A stretch of 64,000 bases of DNA from Robiginitomaculum_A sp036478535 (GTDB taxonomy: Bacteria > Pseudomonadota > Alphaproteobacteria > Caulobacterales > Maricaulaceae): NCBI GenBank assembly GCA_965224735.1, contig OZ245059.1, positions 2,418,001 through 2,482,000 of the forward strand, read 5' to 3'. The position numbers and the translations under genes were made by a program. The notes beneath the pieces were generated by a model. It worked only from the letters and a program-made list of their open reading frames with translations, had not been told where the DNA came from and ran no database searches. Positions within the stretch are counted from its first letter, which is position 1. Each line of letters begins with the position of its first letter. Positions 17,801 to 26,441 of the stretch are shown piece after piece.

Positions 17801-18269
17801 AACCAACATCATTGGCAATTTTGCAAATGCTGTCTATGTCTTCGGGGAGTTCTCCAGATGCAGGCACAACACTAACGCCAGCTTCCACAGCCAGTTTACG
17901 CGCTGACACTTTATCGCCTAGCGCGCGCATGATATCGGCAGTAGGCCCGACAAATATAATGCCTGCCTTCGCGCAAGCATCTGCAAAATCTGGGTTTTCT
18001 GATAAAAATCCATAGCCTGGGTGAATTGCATCAACGCCCACTTTTTTAGCGATCTGGATAATGCCGTCAATATAAAGATAGGCGTCGATTGGCGACAGCC
18101 CCTCGCCGACTCTGTAAGCTTCGTCGGACTTAAATCGATGCAAAGAAAATTTATCTTCCTGCGCATATATAGCTACGGTTTTTAGCTGCAATTCGTTGGC
18201 AGCACGCAAAATACGGATCGCGATCTCGCCGCGATTAGCGACCAATAGTTTTGTTATTGTCTTTGTCAT
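14814..18269 (-). CDS. pyc: Pyruvate carboxylase
   Basis: A full-length, 1151-residue single-chain enzyme making oxaloacetate from pyruvate, bicarbonate and ATP. Order of domains: biotin carboxylase (KLLVANRGEIAIRILRA, GGGGRGMRI, VEVQI, FIEVNPRLQVEHTVTEEITG), carboxyltransferase (ITDTTMRDAHQSLLATRMR, FRVFDSLNW, HFHTHDSTG), and the biotinyl domain with the biotinylated Lys in LEAMKMETA near the C-terminus. ATG at 18269 matches the family N-terminus; the frame runs open further upstream but without conservation. The gene stands alone. It refills the TCA cycle during growth on sugars or lactate. Confidence 0.97.
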   Translation of the reverse strand: MTKTITKLLVANRGEIAIRILRAANELQLKTVAIYAQEDKFSLHRFKSDEAYRVGEGLSPIDAYLYIDGIIQIAKKVGVDAIHPGYGFLSENPDFADACAKAGIIFVGPTADIMRALGDKVSARKLAVEAGVSVVPASGELPEDIDSICKIANDVGYPLMLKASWGGGGRGMRIIHTEDELEKQVLSGKREAKSAFGRDEVYLEKLVTKARHVEVQIIADLHGTIVHLFERDCSVQRRHQKIVERAPAPYLDATQQTDICNQALNLMNHVGYQNAGTVEFLMDVDTGAFYFIEVNPRLQVEHTVTEEITGIDIVKAQIRVAEGAKIGDVDACGVPDQKDININGCAIQCRITSEDPDSNFVPDYGRITTYRSAMGFGIRLDGGPAYSGAVITRFYDSLLEKVTAWAPSQPEALSRMDRALREFRIRGIATNIPFLENVINHPTFKAATYTTRFIDNTPDLFVFPLRRNRATRLLRYIADVSVNGHPQTKDRALPRADLKSPIAPIAKPGTLLAGSKDRLDAHGPDAFSKWMLAQKQVLITDTTMRDAHQSLLATRMRSYDILGAAPAYAANFSNLLSLECWGGATFDVAMRFLQEDPWERLRKIRKAAPNVLLQMLLRGSNAVGYKNYPDNVVRTFVTQAASNGVDLFRVFDSLNWVENMWVAIDTVLETGKLCEGAICYTGDILDPKRTKFDLDYFIGMGRDLKSAGVHILAIKDMAGLLKPAAATILVKTLKEETGLPVHFHTHDSTGIASSTVMAAIDAGVDAVDLAMDSFSGLTSQPNLGSVVNALKGQERDTGLDTAAILEMSNYWGQVREQYVAFEPNLKSGASEVYLHEMPGGQFTNLQEQARSLGLYAKWPQIAKTYSDVNAMFGDIPKVTPSSKVVGDLALAMVSADLNRADIEDPGKEFSFPNSVVSFFKGDLGQPPGGFPKALQKKVLRGVKSLTERPGKLLKDVNFDQAGAELKELYGRDFNPEQITSYLLYPAVFKAFYGAMKDYGPVSKLPTSTFFYGMKLQEEINVELEPGKVLTIRLMAFSAVDPQGNVKVFFELNGQPRSIKVPNRSATPSIKRAEKADDTNPAHIGAPLPSVIMSIAVQEGQMVKKGDLVLTLEAMKMETAIYANRDGKVSRLCVSIGDGVDAKDLLLEIDNT

Positions 18270-18883
18270 TTTTTGGGGCACGGCTACTTTCTCATTATAC
18301 CTTGAGTGTATACCCCATAATGCGCGCCGTATCCAGCATACTATTAGAAAAAACCCACTCATTATCGTACCATGCAAATACGCAGGCAAGTTTCCCATCT
18401 TGTACAAAAACTTGATTTTCTACAAATGTAGAGGAATGTGAATCATGATTGAAATCTGACGAAACCAGTTTTTCAGTTTCCTAGCCTAGTATTCTCTTGA
18501 GCGCTCCGCACGAGCTACCTTTAAACAATGCACAAATATCTATCGATTTAACCGCCGTTGTTTCGCAGATAAAACACCAATGTCTCTTGAATATACAATT
18601 GTGCCCTCGTTTTGTTTTCCCTCCATAGAAACTGTGAAATTTTCACTTTATGAAACCTTGGAAAAAAACGGGCACCGCCCTGTAAAAAGCCTACTGTAAA
18701 AGCGCTACAGCGCCTTCGCGCCAGTCCAAAACCGCTTAAGCGGCGTCCAATCCGCGCAGGGCGAGATGTTCAAGCTCGGCATTAGTGATAAAAAGCTCGG
18801 CTTGGCCCGTGAATGGTTTTTGCATCGCCAAACATAACAAAATTACCAAAAAAATGAACCCTAACTTATGCAAAGGTCTCGAT
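18270..18883. other. Gene-free stretch upstream of pyruvate carboxylase
   Basis: No convincing gene. It contains an imperfect palindrome GTGAAATTTTCAC at 18634-18646 and short GC-rich inverted repeats around 18700-18720. A minus-strand reading at 18735-18840 (FTGQAELFITNAELEHLALRGLD) looks protein-like but has no start or family match that I recognise. The pyc promoter should lie near 18270-18450. Confidence 0.4.
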
Positions 18884-19162
18884 ATGACTATCTATGTTAA
18901 ATTTTTTCCAAATCCAGGCGAGACTATAATAGCGCATGGTTATAAAACTGTGATAGGCGATAAGAGATTAAACCAAGCCGTAGCGGCAGCGTTGTCAGCA
19001 TGCTAAGCTGCATTGGTAATGATGATTTTGGGTAATGATGATTTTGGTAAAAAAGCTCGCGCTCATTTGGAAAAAGAAAACATTTTTGCTTTCAAGGTTA
19101 CGCCCGTTGACACGACGGGGGCAAATGCAATTGATGAATTTATGCAAGCAAATAATAACTAG
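18884..19162 (+). pseudogene. Decayed ribokinase/PfkB-family sugar kinase fragment
   Basis: One frame reads VKFFPNPGETIIAHGYKTV and then NQAVAAALSAC, matching the ribokinase N-terminal pattern FPxPGETI...GGKGANQAVAAA, but with GDKRL where the Gly-Gly-Lys-Gly ligand loop should be. After a stop, another frame reads IGNDDFGKKARAHLEKENI and VDTTGANA, again as in ribokinases. The motif GNDDFG is duplicated at the DNA level at the junction. The catalytic C-terminal half is absent. This is a gene remnant, not a working enzyme. Confidence 0.6.
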
Positions 19163-19191
19163 GTTTTCGCAACAAGTGTGGGGATCTAATA

Positions 19192-19722
19192 ATGAGAGAT
19201 TTGATAAAGACTATGAACGATTTATTCAAACCAAATGAAAAGCGCACGGCAAAATTTTCACCCTGCCGCACATGGCGCTATAGGCTTGCACAGATATGGG
19301 ACGAGAGCAAAGACCCGCTCTATTGGCTTATGCTCAACCCGAGCACGGCGGATGAAATGCAAAACGACCCAACGGTGGAGCGGTGTGAGCGCCGTGCCCG
19401 CGTGTGGGGCTATGGTGGTTCGGTGGTGTTAAATATTTTCGCCTACCGCGCCACTGCCCCCAAAGACATGCGCGCCGCACTTGACCCTATCGGCCCTGAT
19501 AATGATAAATGGATAGAAGAGCTTGCCGCCATGAGTAATAAGGTCACCGTCATTGGCGGTTGGGGCGAGCACGGCAAACACTTAGAGCGCGGAGCCGCCA
19601 TCCGCGATATTTTCAAAGCAAAAAATGGCCGCTTAAACGCCCTAAAAATAAACGCCTCAGGCAACCCTGCACACCCGCTTTATATCGGATATGATAAGAC
19701 GCCTTTTGGGATGGATTTGTAA
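19192..19722 (+). CDS. DUF1643 domain protein
   Basis: The 176 residues match the DUF1643 family: LFWLMLNPSTADE-type motif (seen as LYWLMLNPSTADEMQNDPTV), then ERCERRARVWGYGG, VLNIFAYRATAP, and a C-terminal NPAHPLYIG. The function of the family is not established; members are soluble and often sit in mobile or accessory regions. ATG at 19192 is used; ATG at 19213 is also possible because neither has a strong ribosome binding site. It stands alone between a pseudogene and an aminotransferase. Confidence 0.8.
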   Translation: MRDLIKTMNDLFKPNEKRTAKFSPCRTWRYRLAQIWDESKDPLYWLMLNPSTADEMQNDPTVERCERRARVWGYGGSVVLNIFAYRATAPKDMRAALDPIGPDNDKWIEELAAMSNKVTVIGGWGEHGKHLERGAAIRDIFKAKNGRLNALKINASGNPAHPLYIGYDKTPFGMDL

Positions 19723-19877
19723 CCCTCACCAATTTCTATGACATCGTCAAAGGGTGCAAAGACGGTTTTCGTGAGGGCAGTAGGGCAGTGGGACGTAAAA
19801 TATTTTTCATGAAAAGTTCTTAACCTATTTACCAAAATAAAAAAATCTATAATGTGGTTTATAAAGTGGAGAACAAA

Positions 19878-21566
19878 GTGTTTAATTTTAAGAAAAATAA
19901 AAAAGAACCAGTTGAGTTTGCCAAGTTAGAAGATGATTTGTTTGCCAAAATTCGGGAAAACATTATCGGTAATGATGCAGTTATTAATGGCCCCTTTGGC
20001 CCGCGCCGCTTGATGTATGCTGATTATGTTGCATCAGGGCGTTCATACGGCCTGATTGAGGATACAATTCGCAAACATGTATTACCGCTCTATGCGAACA
20101 CCCACACAGAAAGCTCTACCACAGGAAGGCAGAGCACTGCATATAGGGAACAAGCACGCGATATTATTGCCAAAGCTATTCATGCAAATGATGAAGACGC
20201 TTTGGTGTTTTGTGGTTCTGGCTGTACGGGCGCAGTGGATAAGCTCATCCGCATGCTACGGTTAAAGCTCCCACATGGCCTTGAAAAGTTTGGTATTGAT
20301 ACACATATCGAAGATGGCAAACGCCCCGTTGTGTTTATTGGCCCCTATGAGCACCATTCCAACGACGTACAATGGCGTGAAACCATTGCCGATGTCATAA
20401 CAATAGCGGAAACGGATGATGGTTTACTTGATTTAAGCGATCTGGAAATTCAGCTTAAAAAATACGAAAGCCGCCCTGTGAAAATTGGTAGCTTTTCCGC
20501 TGCCAGCAATGTGACGGGTATCATTACAGATGTTCAACCTGTTGCAAAAATTCTAAAAGCGCACGGGGCGATGGCTTGTTTTGATTTTGCCGCAAGCGCT
20601 CCGTATGAACCTATTGATATGAACCCTAAGGGCGGCATACCTTTGGATGCAGTGTTTATATCACCCCATAAATTTTTGGGCGGGCCAGGTACGCCTGGGC
20701 TATTGGTGGTTAAGAAATCATATGCGCAAAACAAAACCCCTGTTGTGCCGGGCGGCGGCACGGTGTCATATGTTTCTCCGTGCGCACAGGCTTATCTTGT
20801 GGACATACAGCACCGCGAGGAAGGCGGTACACCTGATATCGTTGGGGCTATTCGGGCAGGACTTGCGTTTGATTTACGCGAGAAAACGGGAGCGGCCGCG
20901 ATTTCAAAACAAGAACGTGTCTTTGCAACGCGTGCAATGAAACGCTGGGGTAACCATAAAGATATTCAAATTTTGGGTTCAGAGATTGCTGATAGATTAC
21001 CAATTTTTTCTTTCTTGATTAAAAGCGGAAAAGATAAATATCTGCACTATAATTTTGCTGTAGCACTGCTTAATGATCTATTCGGTATTCAGGCGCGGGG
21101 GGGGTGCTCGTGTGCTGGGCCTTATGGGCATCGTCTTTTGAAGATAGATATAGCAACCTCTGAAGAGTATGAAAAAGTTATCGCAACAGGCGTTGAAATT
21201 TTAAAGCCTGGTTGGGTGCGAGTTGGGTTTAATTATTTTTATTCGGCAGAAGAGGCGGATTTGCTTTTGCGCGCCGTTGAATGGGTTGCCGATCACGGGG
21301 TGCAGATGCTCCCCTATTATAGCTTTGATAGCGCAACAGGTGTGTGGGCACATAGGGATGCGGACCAGATATTCTTAAGCGATCTAACTCTGCCAGATCA
21401 TGACCTCCCAAAAAGTTTAGTTCCAGACAGTCCAAACAGTAATGATAAACTCATTGCCAATGCGAATGAGTACTTAAAAAACCGGCCGCAATGTTGCGTC
21501 TCTGAAAATTGTTGCATTTTAGACGCAACGCCCGAGCACCTAAGATGGTTTAGTTTGGCGAGTTAG
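19878..21566 (+). CDS. Class V aminotransferase-fold PLP enzyme
   Basis: About 562 residues, longer than a typical cysteine desulfurase. PLP-binding Lys is in FISPHKFLGGPGTPG, with FDFAASAPYEPIDM before it, HTESSTTGRQSTAYREQARD and FCGSGCTGAVDKL near the N-terminus, and RGGCSCAGPYGHRLL as in desulfurase-like proteins that carry a C-terminal Cys. Roughly 100 extra residues at the C-terminus end in a Cys-rich RPQCCVSENCC. The start is GTG at 19878, six bases after GGAG; an upstream GTG at 19854 would lie over that site. The substrate is unknown; sulfur transfer or amino-acid cleavage are both possible. The stop overlaps that of the convergent ABC transporter gene. Confidence 0.85.
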   Translation: MFNFKKNKKEPVEFAKLEDDLFAKIRENIIGNDAVINGPFGPRRLMYADYVASGRSYGLIEDTIRKHVLPLYANTHTESSTTGRQSTAYREQARDIIAKAIHANDEDALVFCGSGCTGAVDKLIRMLRLKLPHGLEKFGIDTHIEDGKRPVVFIGPYEHHSNDVQWRETIADVITIAETDDGLLDLSDLEIQLKKYESRPVKIGSFSAASNVTGIITDVQPVAKILKAHGAMACFDFAASAPYEPIDMNPKGGIPLDAVFISPHKFLGGPGTPGLLVVKKSYAQNKTPVVPGGGTVSYVSPCAQAYLVDIQHREEGGTPDIVGAIRAGLAFDLREKTGAAAISKQERVFATRAMKRWGNHKDIQILGSEIADRLPIFSFLIKSGKDKYLHYNFAVALLNDLFGIQARGGCSCAGPYGHRLLKIDIATSEEYEKVIATGVEILKPGWVRVGFNYFYSAEEADLLLRAVEWVADHGVQMLPYYSFDSATGVWAHRDADQIFLSDLTLPDHDLPKSLVPDSPNSNDKLIANANEYLKNRPQCCVSENCCILDATPEHLRWFSLAS

Positions 21567-23434
21567 CTACCTGAACTAAATTGTAGTTTTGCTAATTTTG
21601 CGTAAAGACCGCCGCGCTGCACGAGTTGGCTATGGGTGCCTTGGTCTATGATTTTTCCGTATTCCATCACGATGATGCGGTCGGCCTTTTTCACTGTGGC
21701 AAGGCGATGCGCTATGACGAGAGTTGTGCGATCTTTAGCAAGAGCCATAAATGCGTTTTGCACGGTGCGCTCGCTCTGAGCATCAAGCGCGGACGTGGCT
21801 TCGTCCAGTAGCAGGATTGGCGCGTTGCGCAAAATAGCGCGGGCAATAGCAATGCGTTGTTGTTGCCCGCCCGATAAAGTCAGAGCCTTCTCGCCTAAGT
21901 CTGTTTGATAGCCATTGGGTAATTTTTCAATAAATTCGTGTGCGAAAGCAGCTTTGGCAGCAAGGATGACCTCGGCGTCGCTCGCGCCTTCGCGGCCATA
22001 GCGGATATTGTCCATGGCAGAGCCAGAGAACAGCGGCGTTGCTTGCTGTACAAATGCGAATTGTTTACGCAAAGTTTCGGGAGTTAATTTTTGGATTGGA
22101 ATATTGTCAAGCGTAATTCTCCCTGACTGCGGGTCATAAAAGCGCATAAGAAGTTGGAATAATGTAGACTTACCAGCGCCAGATGGTCCAACGAGCGCCA
22201 CTGTATCTCCAGGCGTTATGGCGAAAGATATGCCGCTAAGTGCTTTTTCATTAAGACGTGTTGGGTAAAAAAAATCAAGGTTTTCAAAGCGAATCTCGCC
22301 CCTAGCGCGGCCTAGGTTTTGTGGGTTGTCAGGCGATTGAATGTCTGGTGTCTCATCCAAAATTTCCGTAAGGCGCTCAGATGCCCCTGCTGCGCGCAGA
22401 AGATTAGTCCACGTTTCCGATAACATAGATGTTGAGCTTAGGGCGAGAAACGAGAGGATAATAAATTGGGTGATCGCTCCTTCGTTAATTTCGCCAGATT
22501 GAACACTGTGTGCGCCGTAGCGAATGATGATGGCCAGAGAAATCATGCTAGCAGCCATAATAAAAGCCATAAGAAAACCGCGTACAATCAAACGGCGTTT
22601 GTTTTTTTGGAATGTCATTTCAACGTCGTTGTTAAAATTATCTATCTCAAATTGTTCACGGGTAAAGGCTTGCACAGTTTGGATGGCGGAGAGGCTCTCT
22701 CCCGCGCGGGCAGATGCGTTGGCGAGTGTATCCTGACCATCACGAGACAGGCGCTTAATGCGCTTGCCCGTGATAATCACAGGAATAATGATTAAAGGTC
22801 CAATGAGCAAAACCATCGTGGTTAGCTTCCAGCTGATAAAAAACATCCAGATAAGTGCGCCAGTAGTTGTTGCTATAGAGCGCAGCGCAAATGAGATGGA
22901 GCCCGTGACAACTGTCTCGACCAAAGTCGTATCTGTGGTTAGGCGCGAGAGGACTTCGCCCGTGCGCACGCGCTCAAAATAGGCAGGGCTTAAATGCATC
23001 AATGAGCTGTAAACGGCGCTGCGAATATCCGCGACAACCCGCTGGCCTAGCACATTTATTAGATAGGCTCGTAGACTAGACACCACTGAGAAGGCAATGG
23101 CAAAAGCTATAATCACCAAGAAAAGCCCGCTAAAGTTTCCAGATTGAATAGAAGCAACATTTTCACAATATTGCGGCGCATTTTCTTTGGCAGAGCCACA
23201 ATCCGTGACAAGGCGGCCAATGAAAGATAAAGCCAGAGTCATAAGGCTTGAGAACGCTAAAAACACCAAAAACAAAATAAGCTGCACGGGATAGCGGGCA
23301 ACGAAGGGCCATAATTTCCTAAGCGGGCGAAATGAACGCGCTTTGCTGCGTTTGGTCTTGTCTTGCTCGATTTTGGCGCTATAGGCAAAGCCCGCGCTTC
23401 TTGATATATCAGAACTGTTTTTATCCGTACTCAT
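21563..23434 (-). CDS. ABC transporter, fused membrane and ATPase domains (MsbA/ABCB type)
   Basis: Residues 40-340 are a six-helix exporter domain. The ATPase domain follows with Walker A GPSGAGKSTL, Q-loop FVQQATPLFSGS, signature LSGGQQQRIAIARA, Walker B ILLLDEATSALD and the switch His in VIAHRL. It works as a dimer that exports lipids, peptides or drugs across the inner membrane; the cargo cannot be told. The 623-residue length is normal. The N-terminal 30 residues are polar and lysine-rich. It is convergent with the aminotransferase gene, with overlapping stop codons. Confidence 0.93.
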   Translation of the reverse strand: MSTDKNSSDISRSAGFAYSAKIEQDKTKRSKARSFRPLRKLWPFVARYPVQLILFLVFLAFSSLMTLALSFIGRLVTDCGSAKENAPQYCENVASIQSGNFSGLFLVIIAFAIAFSVVSSLRAYLINVLGQRVVADIRSAVYSSLMHLSPAYFERVRTGEVLSRLTTDTTLVETVVTGSISFALRSIATTTGALIWMFFISWKLTTMVLLIGPLIIIPVIITGKRIKRLSRDGQDTLANASARAGESLSAIQTVQAFTREQFEIDNFNNDVEMTFQKNKRRLIVRGFLMAFIMAASMISLAIIIRYGAHSVQSGEINEGAITQFIILSFLALSSTSMLSETWTNLLRAAGASERLTEILDETPDIQSPDNPQNLGRARGEIRFENLDFFYPTRLNEKALSGISFAITPGDTVALVGPSGAGKSTLFQLLMRFYDPQSGRITLDNIPIQKLTPETLRKQFAFVQQATPLFSGSAMDNIRYGREGASDAEVILAAKAAFAHEFIEKLPNGYQTDLGEKALTLSGGQQQRIAIARAILRNAPILLLDEATSALDAQSERTVQNAFMALAKDRTTLVIAHRLATVKKADRIIVMEYGKIIDQGTHSQLVQRGGLYAKLAKLQFSSGS

Positions 23435-23497
23435 AGAATGTCTCTATGTGTGTTTACTTGCTTTGAAAAGCACAAAACGACTATGGTGAGCATGTAA

Positions 23498-23947
23498 TTA
23501 TGGTTTTTTCTTCATCAGGGCAGCGCGGCGCGTAATGGCGACCAATTTGTCGTTTTGATTATAGGCGCGGTGAATAAAGGTTAAAATGCCTTGAGTGGGT
23601 CGTGATTTGCTCTCCCGCTTATCTGCAATTTCCGTAGTGACATGTATCGTATCACCGTGGAAAACGGGATTAGGAAACTTAGTATCACTCATGCCAAGAT
23701 TGCCCACGGTTGTCCCCAGTGTTGTATCGCCAACAGAAATACCAATCATCAGGCCAAGGGTAAAAATTGAATTGACCAAAGGTTTGCCAAATTCAGTGCT
23801 TTTGGCAAATTCATGATCGATATGCAAAGGCTGTGAATTTAAAGTCATGTTGGAGAATAGCATATTATCACCCTCGGTAATCGTGCGCCGTAATTCGTGC
23901 TCGAAAACATGTCCAATGTCGAACTCTTCAAAATATAATCCAGCCAT
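23498..23947 (-). CDS. MaoC-like hotdog-fold hydratase
   Basis: A 149-residue (R)-specific enoyl-CoA hydratase-like protein. Hotdog signature: the catalytic Asp/His region QPLHIDHEFAKSTEFGKPLVNSIFTLGLM, then PVFHGDTIHVTTEI. ATG at 23947 follows GAAGGG and overlaps the ubiX stop (TAATG), which indicates coupling. Related proteins hydrate mesaconyl- or enoyl-CoA esters. The substrate is not clear here. Confidence 0.85.
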   Translation of the reverse strand: MAGLYFEEFDIGHVFEHELRRTITEGDNMLFSNMTLNSQPLHIDHEFAKSTEFGKPLVNSIFTLGLMIGISVGDTTLGTTVGNLGMSDTKFPNPVFHGDTIHVTTEIADKRESKSRPTQGILTFIHRAYNQNDKLVAITRRAALMKKKP

Positions 23948-24513
23948 TACAAGCCCTTCCATTCTTTTTGGTATTTTCCCACATTTATCCCAAACCCGTC
24001 CAAAACTTTTGCAGCCGTTTCGTCAATAATATCTGATATTGTTTGAGGCCCATGATAAAAAGCGGGTACTGGTAGCTCGATAATGCCGCCGATTTCTGTG
24101 ACCGCTGCCATATTACGAATATGACCAAGATGGAGTGGGGTCTCGCGCACAAGTAATGACAAGCGCCTGCGCTCTTTTAGGCACACATCGGCGGAGCGCG
24201 CCATCAAAGTTGCGCCGTATCCAGTGGCGATAGCCGACAAGGTTTTGACAGAGCACGGCGCAATGGCCATGCCAATGGTTTTAAAAGACCCGCTGGCAAT
24301 TTTTTCCCAAATTTCGTTATCCTTGTAGGTATAATCAGCTAAGGCGCGCACGGATTTTACATCCATATCCGTTTCATGGTCAATATTCATAGCGCCAGCT
24401 GAGGAGATAATTAAATGGGTTTCCACGCCGTCAATTTCGCGCAACATTTCAAGCATGCGTATGCCGTACAGACTGCCGCTCGCCCCGCTTATACCAATGA
24501 TGAGTTTTTTCAT
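23947..24513 (-). CDS. ubiX: Flavin prenyltransferase UbiX
   Basis: UbiX links dimethylallyl phosphate to FMN, making the prenylated flavin used by the UbiD decarboxylase in ubiquinone synthesis. It has the flavodoxin-like opening IIGISGASGSLYGIRML, the phosphate loop SSAGAM, and IAPCSVKTLSAIATG. The Glu/Arg catalytic region LKERRRLSLLVRETPLHLGHIRNM is present, as is ELPVPAFYHGPQTISDIID. At 188 residues it is full length. It precedes the MaoC gene with overlapping codons. Confidence 0.95.
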   Translation of the reverse strand: MKKLIIGISGASGSLYGIRMLEMLREIDGVETHLIISSAGAMNIDHETDMDVKSVRALADYTYKDNEIWEKIASGSFKTIGMAIAPCSVKTLSAIATGYGATLMARSADVCLKERRRLSLLVRETPLHLGHIRNMAAVTEIGGIIELPVPAFYHGPQTISDIIDETAAKVLDGFGINVGKYQKEWKGL

Positions 24514-24813
24514 AGGCCTATTATGAACGTGAATACTGGTAATTACTAGGAGTTTTGTGCTGCACAGGCGGGGCTATCCTAGCTATTTTAGCGGTAGGAG
24601 TGCCTAAAGCCTCAAGGCGAAATTTTGGGTGCAGCGCGAGGGCGTATTCTACTGCGGGCCAGCTTAGTAATATTTTTTCAAACCCATCATGCTTTCCAAA
24701 ATTCACATAAGGTGATTCTCATGTTTGGACATATGGTTTTTCTATTCAATTTTGAAGCCAATATTTTCATGCGGGGCTAGGCAAAGGCATTTGGGGCAGA
24801 TATAGGAGCGCCC

Positions 24814-25524
24814 ATGAAGAAAAATAACAACGAAAAAAATACGGCATTGGTTCTGTTTTCTGGCGGGCAAGATAGTGCAACATGCCTGGCGTGGACGCTA
24901 GAACGGTATGAGCGTGTGGAAACCATTGGTTTTGATTACGGACAGCGCCATACGATTGAAATGAAATGTAGGCTGGATGTGCTGGCACAATTTCGCAAGA
25001 CATTCCCGCATTGGGCGCATCGCCTTGGTAAAGACTGCGTGCTTGATCTGTCGGTTTTGGGGCAAATCAGCGAAACATCCTTGACCCGTGATATCGATAT
25101 TATCAGCAGAAACGGAGAACTACCCAATACATTTGTACCTGGACGCAATTTGATATTTCTTAATTTCGCTGCTGCCCTTGGGTTTAAACACAATATTTAC
25201 ACGATTATTGCAGGCATGTGCGAGGCTGATTTCTCAGGATATCCAGATTGCCGCAAGGATACATTGGACGCGACTATGCACGCATTATCACTAGGCATGG
25301 ATAGAGAATTCGTTTTAGAGACACCGCTTATGCATCTTTCTAAGGCAGGGGCTTGGCAGCTTGCAAGTGAATTGGGCGGCGATGCGCTTGTGGCGCTTAT
25401 TAATGAATACTCGCATACATGCTACCGGGGCGAGCGTGGGGAGCGTCATAACTGGGGGTATGGCTGTGAGGATTGCCCAGCATGCGATTTGCGGGCTAAG
25501 GGTTGGGCGGAGTATATGTCATGA
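24814..25524 (+). CDS. queC: 7-cyano-7-deazaguanine synthase
   Basis: QueC makes preQ0 from 7-carboxy-7-deazaguanine, ammonia and ATP. The N-terminal PP-loop is LFSGGQDSATCLAW. FVPGRNLIFLNFAAALG and ADFSGYPDCRKD are family motifs, and the C-terminal zinc site is built by four Cys (CYRGERG..., CEDCPACDLR). The start at 24814 has GGAG upstream (ATAGGAGCGCCC). The gene overlaps queE by ATGA, so they form a two-gene operon. I saw no preQ1 riboswitch in the 290 bp upstream. Confidence 0.97.
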   Translation: MKKNNNEKNTALVLFSGGQDSATCLAWTLERYERVETIGFDYGQRHTIEMKCRLDVLAQFRKTFPHWAHRLGKDCVLDLSVLGQISETSLTRDIDIISRNGELPNTFVPGRNLIFLNFAAALGFKHNIYTIIAGMCEADFSGYPDCRKDTLDATMHALSLGMDREFVLETPLMHLSKAGAWQLASELGGDALVALINEYSHTCYRGERGERHNWGYGCEDCPACDLRAKGWAEYMS

Positions 25525-26153
25525 GCATATATTCGGTAAAAGAAATGTTTCTATCCGTGCAGGGCGAAGGTGCCCATACGGGCCGTCCCTGTGTGTTTTT
25601 ACGCTTTGCGGGCTGTAATCTTTGGTCAGGGCGAGAGAAAGACAGGGCGGGGGCCGTGTGCAAATTTTGCGATACCAAATTCGTTGGTGTGGATGGTCTT
25701 GGGGGTGGACAGTATAACACGGCTGAAGTTTTGGCCAAGGAAGTTTCCACATATTGGCCTAACAATGGCGGCGAGAAATGGGTCACTTGTACGGGCGGGG
25801 AGCCTTTATTGCAGCTTGATGACACGCTGGTTAAGGCGCTGCACAATGAAGGCTTCAAAATTGCGGTGGAAACCAATGGAACATTGGCTGCGCCTGCACA
25901 TATTGATTGGCTTTGTGTTAGCCCGAAAGCAGATGCGGCATTGGTACAAGCGCAGGGTGATGAACTTAAACTTGTTTATCCGCAGGCAGAAAATAGCCCA
26001 GAAGATTTTAAGCGTCTGGAGTTCAAAGTGTTTTCTTTGCAACCATTAGACAACAAAAGCGGCGCGCACGAGGCGGTTACTTTTCAGTATTGTATCGCCA
26101 ACCCTCAATGGAGATTGAGCTTGCAAACCCATAAATATTTGGGTGTGCGTTAG
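25521..26153 (+). CDS. queE: 7-carboxy-7-deazaguanine synthase (radical SAM)
   Basis: QueE converts CPH4 to CDG with SAM and an iron-sulfur cluster. The cluster motif is the wide form, RFAGCNLWSGREKDRAG followed by CKFCDT, i.e. C-x14-C-x2-C rather than CxxxCxxC. Other motifs: YSVKEMFLSVQGEGAHTGRP and the SAM-binding TGGEPLLQLD. The start at 25521 overlaps the queC stop. The 210-residue size is usual for this variant. preQ0 produced by this operon would feed tgt and queA, which are elsewhere in the window, though queD and queF are not here. Confidence 0.95.
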   Translation: MSIYSVKEMFLSVQGEGAHTGRPCVFLRFAGCNLWSGREKDRAGAVCKFCDTKFVGVDGLGGGQYNTAEVLAKEVSTYWPNNGGEKWVTCTGGEPLLQLDDTLVKALHNEGFKIAVETNGTLAAPAHIDWLCVSPKADAALVQAQGDELKLVYPQAENSPEDFKRLEFKVFSLQPLDNKSGAHEAVTFQYCIANPQWRLSLQTHKYLGVR

Positions 26154-26163
26154 ATGGTATGGA

Positions 26164-26205
26164 TTAATTACATAATTTGTTAACTTTATTTTCTGATTCT
26201 GACAT
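26164..26205 (-). CDS. Possible 13-residue peptide with strong ribosome binding site
   Basis: AGGAGGG lies six bases before ATG, which opens a 13-codon frame (MSESENKVNKLCN) ending in TAA. It could be a leader peptide or the stump of a lost gene; it lies in a 290-bp gap that otherwise shows nothing. Only the strong ribosome binding site supports it. Confidence 0.25.
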   Translation of the reverse strand: MSESENKVNKLCN

Positions 26206-26441
26206 GAAAAACCCTCCTATGCACAGACTCGAATATTATCAATAACCAACCCTTAATTTCTATACACCATCTAACACAGGGGTCATACATAGGGGCCATA
26301 CATCTAGGAATTATGTTCAGCAGGGCGTTCACACTTGACGAGTGGACGACGGATTGGGTGTGCTTTGAGCACAAATTGGCTAACTGTAATTTAACGTAAG
26401 GGCTGCTTGCCGAGCCAGAGCGCTAAGGGTAAAGAGTGGAT

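Noticed and set aside
24521..24706. A minus-strand 61-codon frame upstream of queC (starting GTG)
   Set aside because: No ribosome binding site, no recognised family and atypical composition; it looks like chance or an unrecognisable remnant.
24514..24813. A preQ1 riboswitch before queC
   Set aside because: No aptamer-like pattern with the conserved A-rich tail and pairing was found.
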